In this document: one piece after another, positions 42,881 to 52,694 of the stretch | Layout: every line of letters starts with the position of its first letter | How positions within the stretch are numbered: position 1 is the first letter of the stretch | Source: Collibacillus ludicampi | GTDB lineage: Bacteria; Bacillota; Bacilli; Tumebacillales; BOQE01 | Direction of reading: 5' to 3' | DNA: 64,000 nt | Assembly: GCF_023705585.1 (NCBI RefSeq) | Contig: NZ_BOQE01000001.1 | Coordinates: 62,001-126,000, forward strand | Notes under the pieces: generated by a model | What the model saw: only the letters and a program-made list of their open reading frames with translations | What the model was told of the DNA's origin: nothing | Database searches by the model: none | Position numbers and translations under genes: made by a program

Positions 42881-44644
42881 ATGATGACTTCTTCTACAAA
42901 TTCTATGCAGTCAGAACGTCTTACGCGCCTGATCGGAGATATTCCTTGGATATGGGACGAAAACCTATTTCATCGATTTCTAGAACGGGCAGAAACAAAA
43001 ACATGGGATCACTGGGAGCTGTTCAAATTGGCATATGAGGCGGAACTGACACAAGTATCCCCCAGTTTCGATGAATTGTTATGCCTGGAACACCTCCCCG
43101 CAATCATTCCCTACCCTCATCAGATTGCAACAGCCAAACAAGTACTGAATGAACTCCACGGACGCGCCATTCTCGCCGATGAAGTGGGTTTAGGCAAAAC
43201 GATTGAAGCGGGTCTCATTTTAAAAGAATACATGATTCGCGGTCTTGTAAAAAAAGCGTTGATCCTGACCCCAGCATCCCTCGTCTTGCAATGGACACGC
43301 GAGTTGAATGAAAAATTTAATATTCGTGCATTCGCACAACGTAACGAATGGTCATGGAATACATACGATGTGGTCGTCGCATCGATCGATACGACCAAAC
43401 GGGAGCCCCATCGAAAACATGTGCTTGAACAAAACTGGGATATGCTCATCGTCGATGAAGCGCATAAACTTAAAAATCGCAAGTCGAAAAATTGGGAGAT
43501 CGTAAACCAGATCCACAAGAAATATTTGCTATTGTTAACAGCCACCCCCGTGCAAAACGACCTGAAAGAACTGTACAATCTGATCAATTTGCTAAAACCT
43601 GGCCAACTTGGATCCGTTCAACAGTTCAAATCATCTTTTGTGGAGGAAAAGCGGAAACCTAAAAATTCACAAGCATTTAAGCAAGCACTTTCCGAAGTGA
43701 TGATTCGCAACAAACGATCCGAAGGCGGGGTTTTCTTCACGAAACGGCATGTGCAAGCGATTCCGCTGGAATTGTCTGAACAAGAGCGACAACTCTATGA
43801 AAAAGTTTCCCGCTTTGTGAAAGAAGAATATGTAAAGCGCCGAACAGCACGCGGGAACGTACTTCCTCTGATCACCTTGCAGAGGGAAATTTGCTCTTCA
43901 CCTTACGCGGCTCTAAACACGTTAGAAAAAATGTATAAGGACGAGTTGACAACTATTGAGCTTAAACGGGAAATCGAAGAACTCTACAGCCTATGCGAAT
44001 CAATCCCCTTGGATCAATATACGAAAGGACAATACGCTGTTGAACTGGTCAAAAAACTCGGTGACAAAGTCATCATTTTCACCGAGTACCGTGCAACTCA
44101 GGATTATCTGATGTATATGCTCGACCAATCGGGAATTGGCGCAACCCCTTTTCGCGGCGGATTCAAACGCGGGAAAAAGGACTGGATGAAAGACCTCTTC
44201 CAAAAGAGAACCCAAGTCCTCGTGGCTACAGAAGCGGGTGGTGAAGGGATCAACCTTCAATTTTGCAACCAGATTATCAATTTTGATCTCCCCTGGAACC
44301 CGATGCGGGTGGAACAACGCATCGGACGCGTTCACCGGCTCGGGCAAACGCGCGACGTGTTTGTATATAATTTCGCTACGAAAGGAACGATTGAAGAGTA
44401 TATCGTCGATTTGTTACAGGAAAAAATTCGTATGTTCGAGCTCGTCATCGGCGAGCTGGATATGATCATAGGAAAAACGAAAACAGCAAAAACACTGGAG
44501 ATGGACATTATGGATTTACTGGTCAATGCTCGTTCGAGCGACGAATTACAAAGTAAATTCGACTCCCTGGGTCAAACATTGTTGGCGGCGCATCAACGAT
44601 TGATCCACGAAAAGATACAGGGGGAGGACATATCGATAACATGA
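42881..44644 (+). CDS. SNF2-family DEAD/DEAH helicase (YqhH-like)
   Basis: Five hundred eighty-seven residues. Motif I is DEVGLGKTIEAGLI, motif II DEAHKLKN, motif III TATPVQND, motif V AGGEGINLQFC and motif VI MRVEQRIGRVHRLGQTRDV, so an intact SF2 ATPase of the Swi2/Snf2 class. It starts behind GAGGTG. The neighbour yqhG-like gene follows by a 4-base overlap; this pair next to gcv is also seen in Bacillus subtilis (yqhH-yqhG). Role unknown; probably protein-DNA remodelling. Confidence 0.88.
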   Translation: MMTSSTNSMQSERLTRLIGDIPWIWDENLFHRFLERAETKTWDHWELFKLAYEAELTQVSPSFDELLCLEHLPAIIPYPHQIATAKQVLNELHGRAILADEVGLGKTIEAGLILKEYMIRGLVKKALILTPASLVLQWTRELNEKFNIRAFAQRNEWSWNTYDVVVASIDTTKREPHRKHVLEQNWDMLIVDEAHKLKNRKSKNWEIVNQIHKKYLLLLTATPVQNDLKELYNLINLLKPGQLGSVQQFKSSFVEEKRKPKNSQAFKQALSEVMIRNKRSEGGVFFTKRHVQAIPLELSEQERQLYEKVSRFVKEEYVKRRTARGNVLPLITLQREICSSPYAALNTLEKMYKDELTTIELKREIEELYSLCESIPLDQYTKGQYAVELVKKLGDKVIIFTEYRATQDYLMYMLDQSGIGATPFRGGFKRGKKDWMKDLFQKRTQVLVATEAGGEGINLQFCNQIINFDLPWNPMRVEQRIGRVHRLGQTRDVFVYNFATKGTIEEYIVDLLQEKIRMFELVIGELDMIIGKTKTAKTLEMDIMDLLVNARSSDELQSKFDSLGQTLLAAHQRLIHEKIQGEDISIT

Positions 44645-45453
44645 ACAAACAGCAACTTCAGGATTTCTGTCATCGTTACTTTGCCGCGACCGGGTGCAAC
44701 ATCCTCCATGAAGAGCCGGAGTTTATCCAGGTCGAGCTCACCATCGATATCGACAAGGAACTGACGGATCGCCCTTATTATTGGCTGTGGGTCGAAGCAA
44801 CAGGCGAAGAAGTAAAACCTACCGTACTCAATCTTGCGTTTTCTTCCAACAAACAAGTGGAGGGAATCGAATCGGCCGAACTGGTTGTCCTTGGTTCTTA
44901 CCGCTTGAATCAATTATTCGAATCGGCAAAAAAACGGGGACAGTTCACCTTGCAATACCATTCGGTTCGGGATGGTGAACTCGAACCCTACTTCGTCATC
45001 AGCGGAAAACTTTCGTTTCTGGCTGACCGTCGCTGTGATGAAATCATCTCTTACGGAATCAATATGATAAACGGCGAGCGAGTTCCTCGTTTCTTTCCGT
45101 CCATCATGCATCTCCCCATGTCGCCGCAACCACCTGAAGGATGCCACATAAAAGAGGTTCGTTTATCCTTTCGGGAGGCATGGGAAAAGTTCCTCGAAGC
45201 AACCGCAGAGAAACTCGGTGCGCATAACCATGAATGGGCGGAAGAAGCGGAAGAACATCTGAAGCAGGAGATCGAACAACTGGAAACGTATTACGGATCC
45301 TTGCTGATCGACAATGAAGAAGAGGCGACCGTCATTACTGCGGAAAAAGAGCTACGCCTGGCTGAGTTAAAATGGCGGTACCAGCCGCGCGTCGAATTCG
45401 TTCCTTTTCATATTGGGTTGATATATTTGCGAAAGCAAGATGTTATAGCTTGA
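44641..45453 (+). CDS. YqhG-like protein
   Basis: Two hundred seventy residues, with the YqhG pattern: MNKQQLQDFCHRYFAATGC at the start, the central HDRPYYWLWVE-like TDRPYYWLWVEATGEE, and a coiled C-terminus rich in glutamate. It is coupled to the helicase by the ATGA overlap and probably works with it. Function unknown. Confidence 0.82.
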   Translation: MNKQQLQDFCHRYFAATGCNILHEEPEFIQVELTIDIDKELTDRPYYWLWVEATGEEVKPTVLNLAFSSNKQVEGIESAELVVLGSYRLNQLFESAKKRGQFTLQYHSVRDGELEPYFVISGKLSFLADRRCDEIISYGINMINGERVPRFFPSIMHLPMSPQPPEGCHIKEVRLSFREAWEKFLEATAEKLGAHNHEWAEEAEEHLKQEIEQLETYYGSLLIDNEEEATVITAEKELRLAELKWRYQPRVEFVPFHIGLIYLRKQDVIA

Positions 45454-45751
45454 AAATTAGTGCTTGGGTGGGTGTATCGCTTTGCAACTTGGGTTCGGCA
45501 TAAGTATCTTGAAAACAAGTGCTTGGGTGGGTGTATCGCTTTGCGTTTGGGTTCGATGAAGGTCGTCCCGCTCGGATTCTCAACAGAAGTTGCGGAACGA
45601 CCTTCAACTCACCTCTGCGCCGCAAAGCGATTACACCCACCCAATAGCTACTTAGTTGCTTGTGGTAGCCTTAAAGCACTCTTTTCGTAAAAGAAACTAA
45701 TCATTAACTGATGGTACCTCTTGATACATGGCACTATTTTGAAAATTAGCG
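45450..45751. repeat. Nested palindromic repeat element, copy B, with a duplicated left arm
   Basis: TTGAAAATTAG lies at both ends of this gap (about 45450 and 45741). Inside, an extra copy of the left arm (TGCTTGGGTGGGTGTATCG, 45460s) precedes the full element: outer arms 45525-45544 and 45622-45642, inner arms GAAGGTCGTCCCGC/GCGGAACGACCTTC. Copy B has GGGTGGGTG/CACCCACCC where copy A has GGGTGGATG/CATCCACCC, a matched change. Confidence 0.75.
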
Positions 45752-45767
45752 CGAAATTTTTCTTCCC

Positions 45768-46670
45768 TTATGAATGCAGTACTTGTGCTCCGTTCTTTTC
45801 CGGGAAGAGTTGAAGCACGCGTGCCGTCACTCCCGCGTTTTGAAAAGCTGCGCGCATGGCGTGTCCTACATGTTCATATCCGCTTGTACAGAACGCGATC
45901 AATGAGGGACCCGATCCTGACAAAGCCACCGATAAGGCACCCGCTCCTTTCGCGGCGGCAAAAGCCTCTTCCATACCCGGTATGAGCTTCCTCCGATAAG
46001 GTTCGTGTAGCCGATCCTGCATCACCGAACTGAAGAGCGTTAAATCCCCTTCTGCAAGTGCAGATACCAGGAGTGCCACACAATTCACATTGTGAACCGC
46101 ATCTTTGAAAGCAACACTGGCAGGAAGGGCTCGGCGACTCGCGAGTGTAGATAGTTGAAAATCAGGGGTCACAACTACACAGCGAAGGCCTTCTGGAGGA
46201 TTAAACCTTTTCACATATGTTTTTCCTCCCACGACTCCGGAGACTACAACCCCCCCCAACAAAGCGGGGGCTACGTTGTCCGGATGGCCCTCCAGTTGAA
46301 CAGCCATCTCTATCAACTGAGATTCTGTCAACAAGTTTCCACACAACGCATTGGCTCCCAGCAATCCTCCCACGATAGCCGTAGCGGAACTGCCCAGTCC
46401 GCGCGTTACAGGAATTTCATTGTGAATATGAATGCGTACGCCGCGCATACGAATACCAATCCGTTCATACACCATCTGGATCGCTTGATATACCGAGTTA
46501 TTCGTGGCACGGGGAACAAGATCTTTTCCTTCCCCGGACACTTCGATTTTTACACCGCCTGTCCAAGGTTCCACTTCGATTTCGTTATAAAGGGATAACG
46601 CCATCCCTAGCGTATCGAAACCAGGCCCCAGATTGGCAGTCGTCGCCGGTACTTTCACTCGTACCCGCAT
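45768..46670 (-). CDS. thrB: Homoserine kinase
   Basis: Three hundred residues from ATG 46670, behind AAGGGGAG; a further open stretch upstream lacks a site, and 300 residues is the family length. GHMP-kinase marks: VKVPATTANLGPGFDTLGMA, PVTRGLGSSATAIVGG and ALSGSGPSLIAF. It makes O-phosphohomoserine for threonine synthase next door. Confidence 0.95.
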   Translation of the reverse strand: MRVRVKVPATTANLGPGFDTLGMALSLYNEIEVEPWTGGVKIEVSGEGKDLVPRATNNSVYQAIQMVYERIGIRMRGVRIHIHNEIPVTRGLGSSATAIVGGLLGANALCGNLLTESQLIEMAVQLEGHPDNVAPALLGGVVVSGVVGGKTYVKRFNPPEGLRCVVVTPDFQLSTLASRRALPASVAFKDAVHNVNCVALLVSALAEGDLTLFSSVMQDRLHEPYRRKLIPGMEEAFAAAKGAGALSVALSGSGPSLIAFCTSGYEHVGHAMRAAFQNAGVTARVLQLFPEKNGAQVLHS

Positions 46671-46864
46671 GGTATCTCCCCTTCTTTGTTTACTCCGGCA
46701 TTTGCTACAACTTTGAACTTTAGCGATTGGATGAAATGCCTCTTTTTGAGAAAGCGAGAGATCCTTCAATCTTGCTTTCCTCATCACTTGATGCATACGT
46801 CAGATCTCTCACACTTCCATGAGGAATTCGTTCTCTGCTGGCATCGCACACTCGGTAAAGGGAA

Positions 46865-47914
46865 TTACCCAAAAATCGCTTTGACGACAGACTGCCCGTC
46901 CGCAGAGACTCGTTTTGGCTCCACTTTCATTCCATACGTGAGCGCATTGTCAGGATCTTTCAGTCCGTTGCCTGTCAAAATACAAACGACTTGATCGTTT
47001 TCACTGAAATAGCCGCTTTTTGCCAACTTTAACATTCCAGCGACCGATGCGGCGGAACCCGGTTCACAGAAAACACCTTCTTGTGCGATCAAACGATAAG
47101 CATGTAAAATCTCTTCATCCGAAACCATATCAATGGTTCCGCCTGATTCTTCGGCAGCGGTAACCGCTCCCTGCCAGCTTGCAGGGTTACCGATCCGGAT
47201 CGCAGTCGCTACCGTTTCAGGATGGGGAATCGGCTTTCCTTTAACGATCGCCGCCGCACCTTCCGCCTCGAAGCCGAGCATCTTGGGTAATTTACCGGCA
47301 CGACGACGCTGTCTGTATTCCTTAAATCCTTTCCAGTATGCAGTGATATTCCCCGCATTTCCGACAGGGATCGCCAAATACGCCGGCGCCTCGCCAAGGG
47401 CGTCAATCACTTCGTACGCACCTGTTTTCTGACCTTCGATTCGATATGGGTTCACGGAATTTACAAGGGTAACGGGATGAGTCTTGGAAATTTCTCTCAC
47501 AATGTGTAATGCTTCGTCAAAATTCCCATCTATCTGAATAATCTCCGCACCATACATCACCGCTTGCGCCAATTTGCCTGCTGCAACTTTACCGTGCGGA
47601 ATGACGACGATCGCCTTCATCCCTGCCCTCGCGGCATAAGCGGCAGCAGCAGCCGACGTATTGCCTGTTGAGGCACAAATCAGAACCTCCGCTCCCTCTT
47701 CTTTCGCTTTGGAAACAGCCATTGCCATGCCCCGATCCTTAAAAGAACCGGTCGGGTTTAAACCTTCGTATTTGAGATAGACTTCGACACCTGCTTCTTT
47801 ACTGAGTCGCGGAGCGTGATACAGGGGCGTGTTCCCTTCGAACAATGTAACGATTGGCGTCTCCGGACCAATCGGCAAAAATTCACGATATTCTTCCAAA
47901 ATTCCTCTCCACAT
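46865..47914 (-). CDS. thrC: Threonine synthase
   Basis: Three hundred forty-nine residues, PLP type II. The PLP lysine is in [14 protein letters not shown], the phosphate-binding loop in [12 protein letters not shown], and [17 protein letters not shown] is the substrate part. It turns O-phosphohomoserine into threonine. thrB lies downstream, pheB-like upstream on the same strand. Confidence 0.96.
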   Translation of the reverse strand: MWRGILEEYREFLPIGPETPIVTLFEGNTPLYHAPRLSKEAGVEVYLKYEGLNPTGSFKDRGMAMAVSKAKEEGAEVLICASTGNTSAAAAAYAARAGMKAIVVIPHGKVAAGKLAQAVMYGAEIIQIDGNFDEALHIVREISKTHPVTLVNSVNPYRIEGQKTGAYEVIDALGEAPAYLAIPVGNAGNITAYWKGFKEYRQRRRAGKLPKMLGFEAEGAAAIVKGKPIPHPETVATAIRIGNPASWQGAVTAAEESGGTIDMVSDEEILHAYRLIAQEGVFCEPGSAASVAGMLKLAKSGYFSENDQVVCILTGNGLKDPDNALTYGMKVEPKRVSADGQSVVKAIFG

Positions 47915-47943
47915 ATTATCTTCTCTCCTTTTATCTTAAAAAG

Positions 47944-48390
47944 TTAGCTGTAACCCACAACCTCCGCTTTGCGCACTCCAACAATCGATTGCAATCGATC
48001 CAACATTTCGTCGACAGATCCTTCCATGTGAAAAACATCCACAGTTGCTGTTACATGTGCTGCATGGCTCATCGGTATTCCTTGGTTGATCGTAATAATG
48101 TTGCAACCCATTTTTGCCATTTCATTAAGAACGGTTGATAAGATTCCTTGCCGGTGTTCAAGGATCAACGACAGTGTCAACAAACGTTCCCGTCCTGTTT
48201 CTTCATACAAATATACGAGATCTCTGTATTTATAAAACGCACTGCGTGAAAGCCCGACGAGATTGACCGCATCGTAGATGGTTTGCACCTCTCCACGTGC
48301 AAGCATATCTTTGACTTGAACCGTTTTGACCATCGCTTCCGGCATAATCTCTTCCGCAACAAGGTAAAACCGTCGACGACGTTTTGTCAT
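47944..48390 (-). CDS. ACT domain protein, PheB-like
   Basis: One hundred forty-eight residues: an HTH-like N-terminus (IPEAMVKTVQVKDML to YDAVNLVGLSRSAFYKYRD) and a C-terminal ACT domain (LSLILEHRQGILSTVLNEMA). It is the UPF0735/PheB type, an amino-acid-responding regulator found beside pheA or the thr genes. ACT domain ligand is not fixed by sequence. Confidence 0.85.
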   Translation of the reverse strand: MTKRRRRFYLVAEEIMPEAMVKTVQVKDMLARGEVQTIYDAVNLVGLSRSAFYKYRDLVYLYEETGRERLLTLSLILEHRQGILSTVLNEMAKMGCNIITINQGIPMSHAAHVTATVDVFHMEGSVDEMLDRLQSIVGVRKAEVVGYS

Positions 48391-48595
48391 AAAAATATCT
48401 CACCTTTGTGTTCACTGAATACGGATTTGCATCTCTATTTAGGAGACAGTATAACATGCTGTCCCATCGATGACAATAAAGAAAACTTACGTTCATTCAC
48501 GTTTGAAAATAACATTGTATTTTCGAGCTTCCAACTGTATTTCTTGAACAGTTTGATTTGATAAAGAAAAACCGCTCATCTTAAGGGAAAAGAAA

Positions 48596-48620
48596 CCCCT
48601 CTATGTCTCACACAGAGGGG
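48596..48620 (-). terminator. Terminator of asnB
   Basis: CCCCTCT/AGAGGGG with an 11-base loop, then TTTCTTTTCC on the minus strand. Confidence 0.75.
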
Positions 48621-48628
48621 AAAACTTG

Positions 48629-50557
48629 TTACGCACGCACAGCGAGCGCTTCATTGTTTCTTTTTCGTCTCAATTCCACGTTGGGACTTACCTCCGCCGG
48701 GAACGTCAAAGCTTGTTCCACGTAGATCCGGTGCCACAACATAAACACTAAAATCGTCCAAACTTTGCGTGCATTGTCACGGACACCCATCTTATGATCA
48801 TCAAGCAATTGCAAGATGTACGATTTATTGAGAAGGTGATCCACAGGGCTCTCTTGAATCAATTCTTTCGCCCACTGATAATGCTCGTTCCGCAACCAAT
48901 GGCGTGTAGGCACTGGAAATCCGAGTTTCGGACGTTCCGCTACAGCCTTGGGTAAAATGTCTTTCACAGCTTCACGCAATACATACTTGGTCGTACCGTT
49001 CATCATCCGGTAAGCCATCGGGATTTTCGATGCGAACGCAAAAACCTCTTTGTCGAGAAAGGGGACACGTAATTCCAATGAATTGGCCATGGTCATTTTG
49101 TCCGCTTTCATCAAGATGTCTCCGGTCAACCACGTATGGAAATCGATATACTGCATTTTTGTCACATCATCATAATGAGAAACTCTGTCATAATAGGGTT
49201 TCGTGATGTCCATCGGTCTGCGAATACCGAGCGCTTCCGGGTTAAATTTCACGAATTCCTCTTTCATTGCCTCACCGAAAATGAACGCATTCCCGACGTG
49301 TCGCTCTTGCACGGTCTTCGAGCCGCGAATGAGAAAGGAACGTCCTTTCATCCCCTCCGGAAGGTGCTCAGCCAACATTCCTAAGGATCGTCTGATCGAA
49401 GGAGGAATGTAATCAAACATCCTCAAGGATAAAGGCTCTCGATAGATCGTATATCCTCCAAACACTTCATCCGCACCTTCACCTGAAAGTACCACCGTGA
49501 CATAGCGGCTCGCAAGTTCCGCCACAAAATATAAGGCGATAGCCGATGGATCAGCCACTGGTTCATCCTGTAAGTAAATTAACCGCGGTACAGCATCTAA
49601 ATACTCCTTGGCTGTAACGATCGTGTCCCGATGCTCCGTTCCCAGGAGTCTGGCTGTCTCCCGCGCGTATTCAATCTCGCTTTGTCCACCTGCACCTTCA
49701 AAGCCGACGGTGAACGTCTTCACTTGTTCCAATTCTTTCAAAAGGGCCACGATCGTTGAAGAATCAACACCCGATGAGAGAAAAGCGCCGCGGGGAACAT
49801 CGGAATTCATATGCATCTTCACAGAATTCCGCAGAATTTCCTTCGTACCTTCAATATAGTATTCGAGAGAATGTTCCTCAGGGACAAACTGTACTTCCCA
49901 GTACCGCTGCAAGGAAATCTTACCGTCCTTAATGATCGCATAATGAGCGGCGGGCACTTTATAAATATTCTTAAACATCGTTAACGGATCGGGCGCATAT
50001 TGGAATGTTAAGTAATTCCAAAATGCTTCCAACCCAACTTCGCGCTCCACACCGGGAACCACAAGCAAACTTTTGATTTCCGATCCAAAAGCGATCGCAT
50101 CCGCCGTTTCCGTGTAATAAAGAGGTTTGATTCCGAAGTGATCCCTTGCGACGTACACGAGATTTTTTCGCTTATCATGGATCGCAAAGGCGAACATACC
50201 ACGCAAATCTTTGACACAATCTACCCCTTTTTCCTCATACAGATGCACGATCACTTCTGTGTCGCTTTCCGTGGCAAATTTGTGTCCCCGTTCGATCAGC
50301 CACTTGCGAATTTCCTTATAATTATAAATTTCTCCATTGAAAACGATCCAAACTGAACCATCTTCATTGCTTAACGGCTGATGTCCCCCATCCAAATCGA
50401 TGATCGACAAGCGGCGGAATCCTAGGCCTACGTTCGCATCAAAATGAAGACCGCTGTCATCCGGACCGCGGTGTATGATCATGTCGGTCATCCGTTCCAA
50501 CGTCATTTGTTCAACAGGATGACCGTTCTTCATCACTATTCCTGCTATTCCGCACAT
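48629..50557 (-). CDS. asnB: Asparagine synthase (glutamine-hydrolysing)
   Basis: Six hundred forty-two residues. The N-terminal nucleophile Cys2 in MCGIAGIV, glutaminase domain to about 210, then the synthetase domain with the PP-loop LSSGVDSSTIVALL and SGEGADEVFGGY. It forms asparagine from aspartate. It is set apart from thr genes by a terminator and from aroK by palindromic repeats. Confidence 0.93.
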   Translation of the reverse strand: MCGIAGIVMKNGHPVEQMTLERMTDMIIHRGPDDSGLHFDANVGLGFRRLSIIDLDGGHQPLSNEDGSVWIVFNGEIYNYKEIRKWLIERGHKFATESDTEVIVHLYEEKGVDCVKDLRGMFAFAIHDKRKNLVYVARDHFGIKPLYYTETADAIAFGSEIKSLLVVPGVEREVGLEAFWNYLTFQYAPDPLTMFKNIYKVPAAHYAIIKDGKISLQRYWEVQFVPEEHSLEYYIEGTKEILRNSVKMHMNSDVPRGAFLSSGVDSSTIVALLKELEQVKTFTVGFEGAGGQSEIEYARETARLLGTEHRDTIVTAKEYLDAVPRLIYLQDEPVADPSAIALYFVAELASRYVTVVLSGEGADEVFGGYTIYREPLSLRMFDYIPPSIRRSLGMLAEHLPEGMKGRSFLIRGSKTVQERHVGNAFIFGEAMKEEFVKFNPEALGIRRPMDITKPYYDRVSHYDDVTKMQYIDFHTWLTGDILMKADKMTMANSLELRVPFLDKEVFAFASKIPMAYRMMNGTTKYVLREAVKDILPKAVAERPKLGFPVPTRHWLRNEHYQWAKELIQESPVDHLLNKSYILQLLDDHKMGVRDNARKVWTILVFMLWHRIYVEQALTFPAEVSPNVELRRKRNNEALAVRA

Positions 50558-50597
50558 CTATGAAAAACCTCTTTTCTACGTTGAAAATGTGTAGTTT

Positions 50598-50818
50598 GGC
50601 GGGCGTATGCTTTGCGTTCGCGCTCCGTGGAGGTCGTTTCAGCGGGTATATGCATTGCGCTTATGCTCCGTGAAGGTCGTCTCGCATGGAATCATAATCA
50701 GATGTTGCGAGACGACCTTCAAAGTCGCTATTACGCGCAATGCATATACCCTTTTACATCCGAAAGGAAGCGAGACGACCTCCAAAGTCGCTGTCTCACG
50801 CAAAGCAGTACGCCCACC
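50598..50818. repeat. Nested palindromic repeat element, copy C (one element inside another)
   Basis: Outer arms GGCGGGCGTATGCTTTGCG (50598-50616) and CGCAAAGCAGTACGCCC (50799-50815) and GGAGGTCGT/ACGACCTCC (50629-50637, 50775-50783). Inside is a second element: GGGTATATGCATTGCGC/GCGCAATGCATATACCC (50644-50660, 50735-50751), perfect over 17 bases, around GAAGGTCGTCTCGC/GCGAGACGACCTTC (50672-50685, 50707-50720), perfect over 14. Confidence 0.75.
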
Positions 50819-50872
50819 CAATGTCACTTTTCATCTTCTGATGGCGCCGTCGCTAGCGGCATGGAGGGCTAC

Positions 50873-51060
50873 GTTGAAAATTAGTTGCTTGGGTGGATGT
50901 ATCGCTTTGCGCTTGGGTTCGCTGCGCCACAAAGCGATACACCTACCCAAAAGCCACTCCGTTGCTTGTGCCAGACTTCATCCTCTTCTCCACACAAGAA
51001 ACTTTTCATTCTCAGATTCCGATTGCGGCATGAGTGGCTATCTCGAGAATATGGTGTCAA
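50873..51060. repeat. Nested palindromic repeat element, copy D (inner part deleted)
   Basis: TTGAAAATTAG leads into GGGTGGATGTATCGCTTTG (50891-50909) and its partner CAAAGCGATACACCTACCC (50930-50948) with only about 20 bases between; the inner GGTCGT hairpin is missing. The tail AAAAGCCACTCCGTTGCTTG resembles that of copies A and B. The gap 50558-51160 contains only these repeats. Confidence 0.65.
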
Positions 51061-51160
51061 GCAAACAACCGTTATGATGCAACGGTGCCTCGAAAACGGA
51101 ATGGGCGATTCCTTTTTCAGAACGCAACACTCTTCAGTGTAGCGGGTTCATTGGTGCTCG

Positions 51161-51673
51161 TCAACGAAGAGGAACATTAGGTGCGCGAAGAATTTGCTCG
51201 ACAATCTCTCTAACGGTAAGCGTAGTCGTATCTATAATCAGATCTGCTTGATCATAAAGCCCTGCCCGTTCCCGCAAAAGCCTATGTACTTGCTCAGTCA
51301 ATTCCCCTTGTTGCAAGAGAGGACGATCCGATTGATTCCTGACCCGTTCAATGATCGCTTCAGGGGTTGCATGCAAAGAAATGATGAACCCGTTTTTCCG
51401 CATATGACACAGATTCTCCCGGCGCAGGACGGCCCCACCGCCAGTTGTTACCACTTGATTGTCATTCCTGGCAACATCTGCGATCACCTGACTTTCGAGT
51501 TCACGGTAGTAAGCTTCTCCTTGACTCGCAAAAATTTCCGGAATCGAACGTTTTTCTCTTCTTACAATCTCCTGATCTGTATCGATAAACTTCCAACCGA
51601 TTCGTTCTGTGAGCGCTCTTCCCACTGTGGATTTTCCTGTTCCCATAAAACCGATGAAAAAAATATTGGCCAC
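51161..51673 (-). CDS. aroK: Shikimate kinase
   Basis: About 170 residues from GTG 51673 (two TTG codons just upstream are alternatives behind the same AAGGGGG). Walker A in GFMGTGKSTVGRAL, shikimate-binding D-T-D in KFIDTDQEI, GGGAVLRRENL, and the lid arginine in QSDRPLL. Fifth step of the shikimate pathway. It stands alone between the repeats and a plus-strand gene. Confidence 0.93.
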   Translation of the reverse strand: MANIFFIGFMGTGKSTVGRALTERIGWKFIDTDQEIVRREKRSIPEIFASQGEAYYRELESQVIADVARNDNQVVTTGGGAVLRRENLCHMRKNGFIISLHATPEAIIERVRNQSDRPLLQQGELTEQVHRLLRERAGLYDQADLIIDTTTLTVREIVEQILRAPNVPLR

Positions 51674-51789
51674 GCCCAACAAGGCCCCCTTCCTATATAT
51701 CATCGTAACACACGCGAGAAGTTTGTCCAACGTGAGATGAATAACAGTGTTATTACGTATGAAAAATAATACAAGAAATGGAGTGATTG

Positions 51790-52134
51790 ATGATGAACGG
51801 ATGGATCAAAATCTTCTCCTTTTCCCTTTTTCTCTGGATGGCCGATAGAGTAAGTCCGCAGATTACATATCCCTCCTATTTGCCCTTACTCGCAACCGCA
51901 TTCGTCCTCACTTGTACAGGATTGATCGCTGATCGCCTAATTGTTCCCGCCTTGGGAAATATCCCTTCTACCCTCTTAGGGCTTGTCGGAATCTCCCTAA
52001 TCATATGGGGTGTCGCATGGCTTTGGCCCGGCGTACATGTTCCACTTCTGTACGCTTTTTTGATTTCACTTCCGATGGGGATCATAGAATTCATCCTTCA
52101 TCGTTATGTGTCCCCGAAGACAGTAAAGATGTGA
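51790..52134 (+). CDS. DUF2512 membrane protein (YndM-like)
   Basis: About 114 residues with four membrane helices (KIFSFSLFLWMADRVSP, LPLLATAFVLTCTGLIADR, TLLGLVGISLIIWGVAWLW, LLYAFLISLPMGIIEFIL). ATG 51790 or 51793 behind GGAG. Found in spore formers; unknown function. Convergent with the com-type operon. Confidence 0.75.
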   Translation: MMNGWIKIFSFSLFLWMADRVSPQITYPSYLPLLATAFVLTCTGLIADRLIVPALGNIPSTLLGLVGISLIIWGVAWLWPGVHVPLLYAFLISLPMGIIEFILHRYVSPKTVKM

Positions 52135-52241
52135 GAGGCCTGAAACCATGCGGTTTGATACCTCTATCGCTTCGTGCACCGAATAGGTGTTCTGCGACCA
52201 TCGCTTGCAAGATGGGAATTTTACAAGAAAAGAGGGATCTC

Positions 52242-52688
52242 TCATCCCTCTTTCCAACTCAGTACCTTTTTCGTGTTCGTATCATAAATGACTTCAATCG
52301 TACGTCGGACTTTCACACCGATACGTCCTTCGGCTGACAGTTTCATCAGTTGCTTGTCTAAAGCCTGAACCGTTAACGAATAGGTTCCACCACCAAAAGG
52401 GATATTGGTAAAACCGGCCCTCCAAGCAGCATTCCTATTTAATTCTCCGATCGCCCGCATGATCGCGGCTTCCGCGAGCCAATTTCCCTGGCTAATTTGC
52501 CGGTGGGCCAAAGCAGTCCGGTATTGACTCGTCGCAGAAATGAACATCGTCGAGGCAATCCAAACGCCAAGCATTGTGAGAAACAGTGTGAGTAAAAGAA
52601 CGGAACCTCTTTCTCTTTCATTTCGGGGAAATCTTCTGTTCGCGATTTCCGTTGACTTGCTGTTCATTCTTATACGCTCACAATCCAT
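52242..52688 (-). CDS. Minor pilin-like protein (PilX/ComGG-like)
   Basis: One hundred forty-eight residues. A basic start is followed by a pilin-type hydrophobic helix with N-terminal E-R-G (RERGSVLLLTLFLTMLGVWI) and then a soluble domain with ISQGNWLAEAAIMRAIGEL, the PilX-type signature. It is the last gene of a comG-like pilus operon. The ATG at 52688 is close to its AGGAG; ATG 52667 is another choice. Confidence 0.65.
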   Translation of the reverse strand: MDCERIRMNSKSTEIANRRFPRNERERGSVLLLTLFLTMLGVWIASTMFISATSQYRTALAHRQISQGNWLAEAAIMRAIGELNRNAAWRAGFTNIPFGGGTYSLTVQALDKQLMKLSAEGRIGVKVRRTIEVIYDTNTKKVLSWKEG

Positions 52689-52694
52689 CTCTCC

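Noticed and set aside
35089-51060. CRISPR array as an explanation of the repeats
   Set aside because: Copies are few, far apart and palindromic with nested stems; there are no regular spacers and no cas genes.
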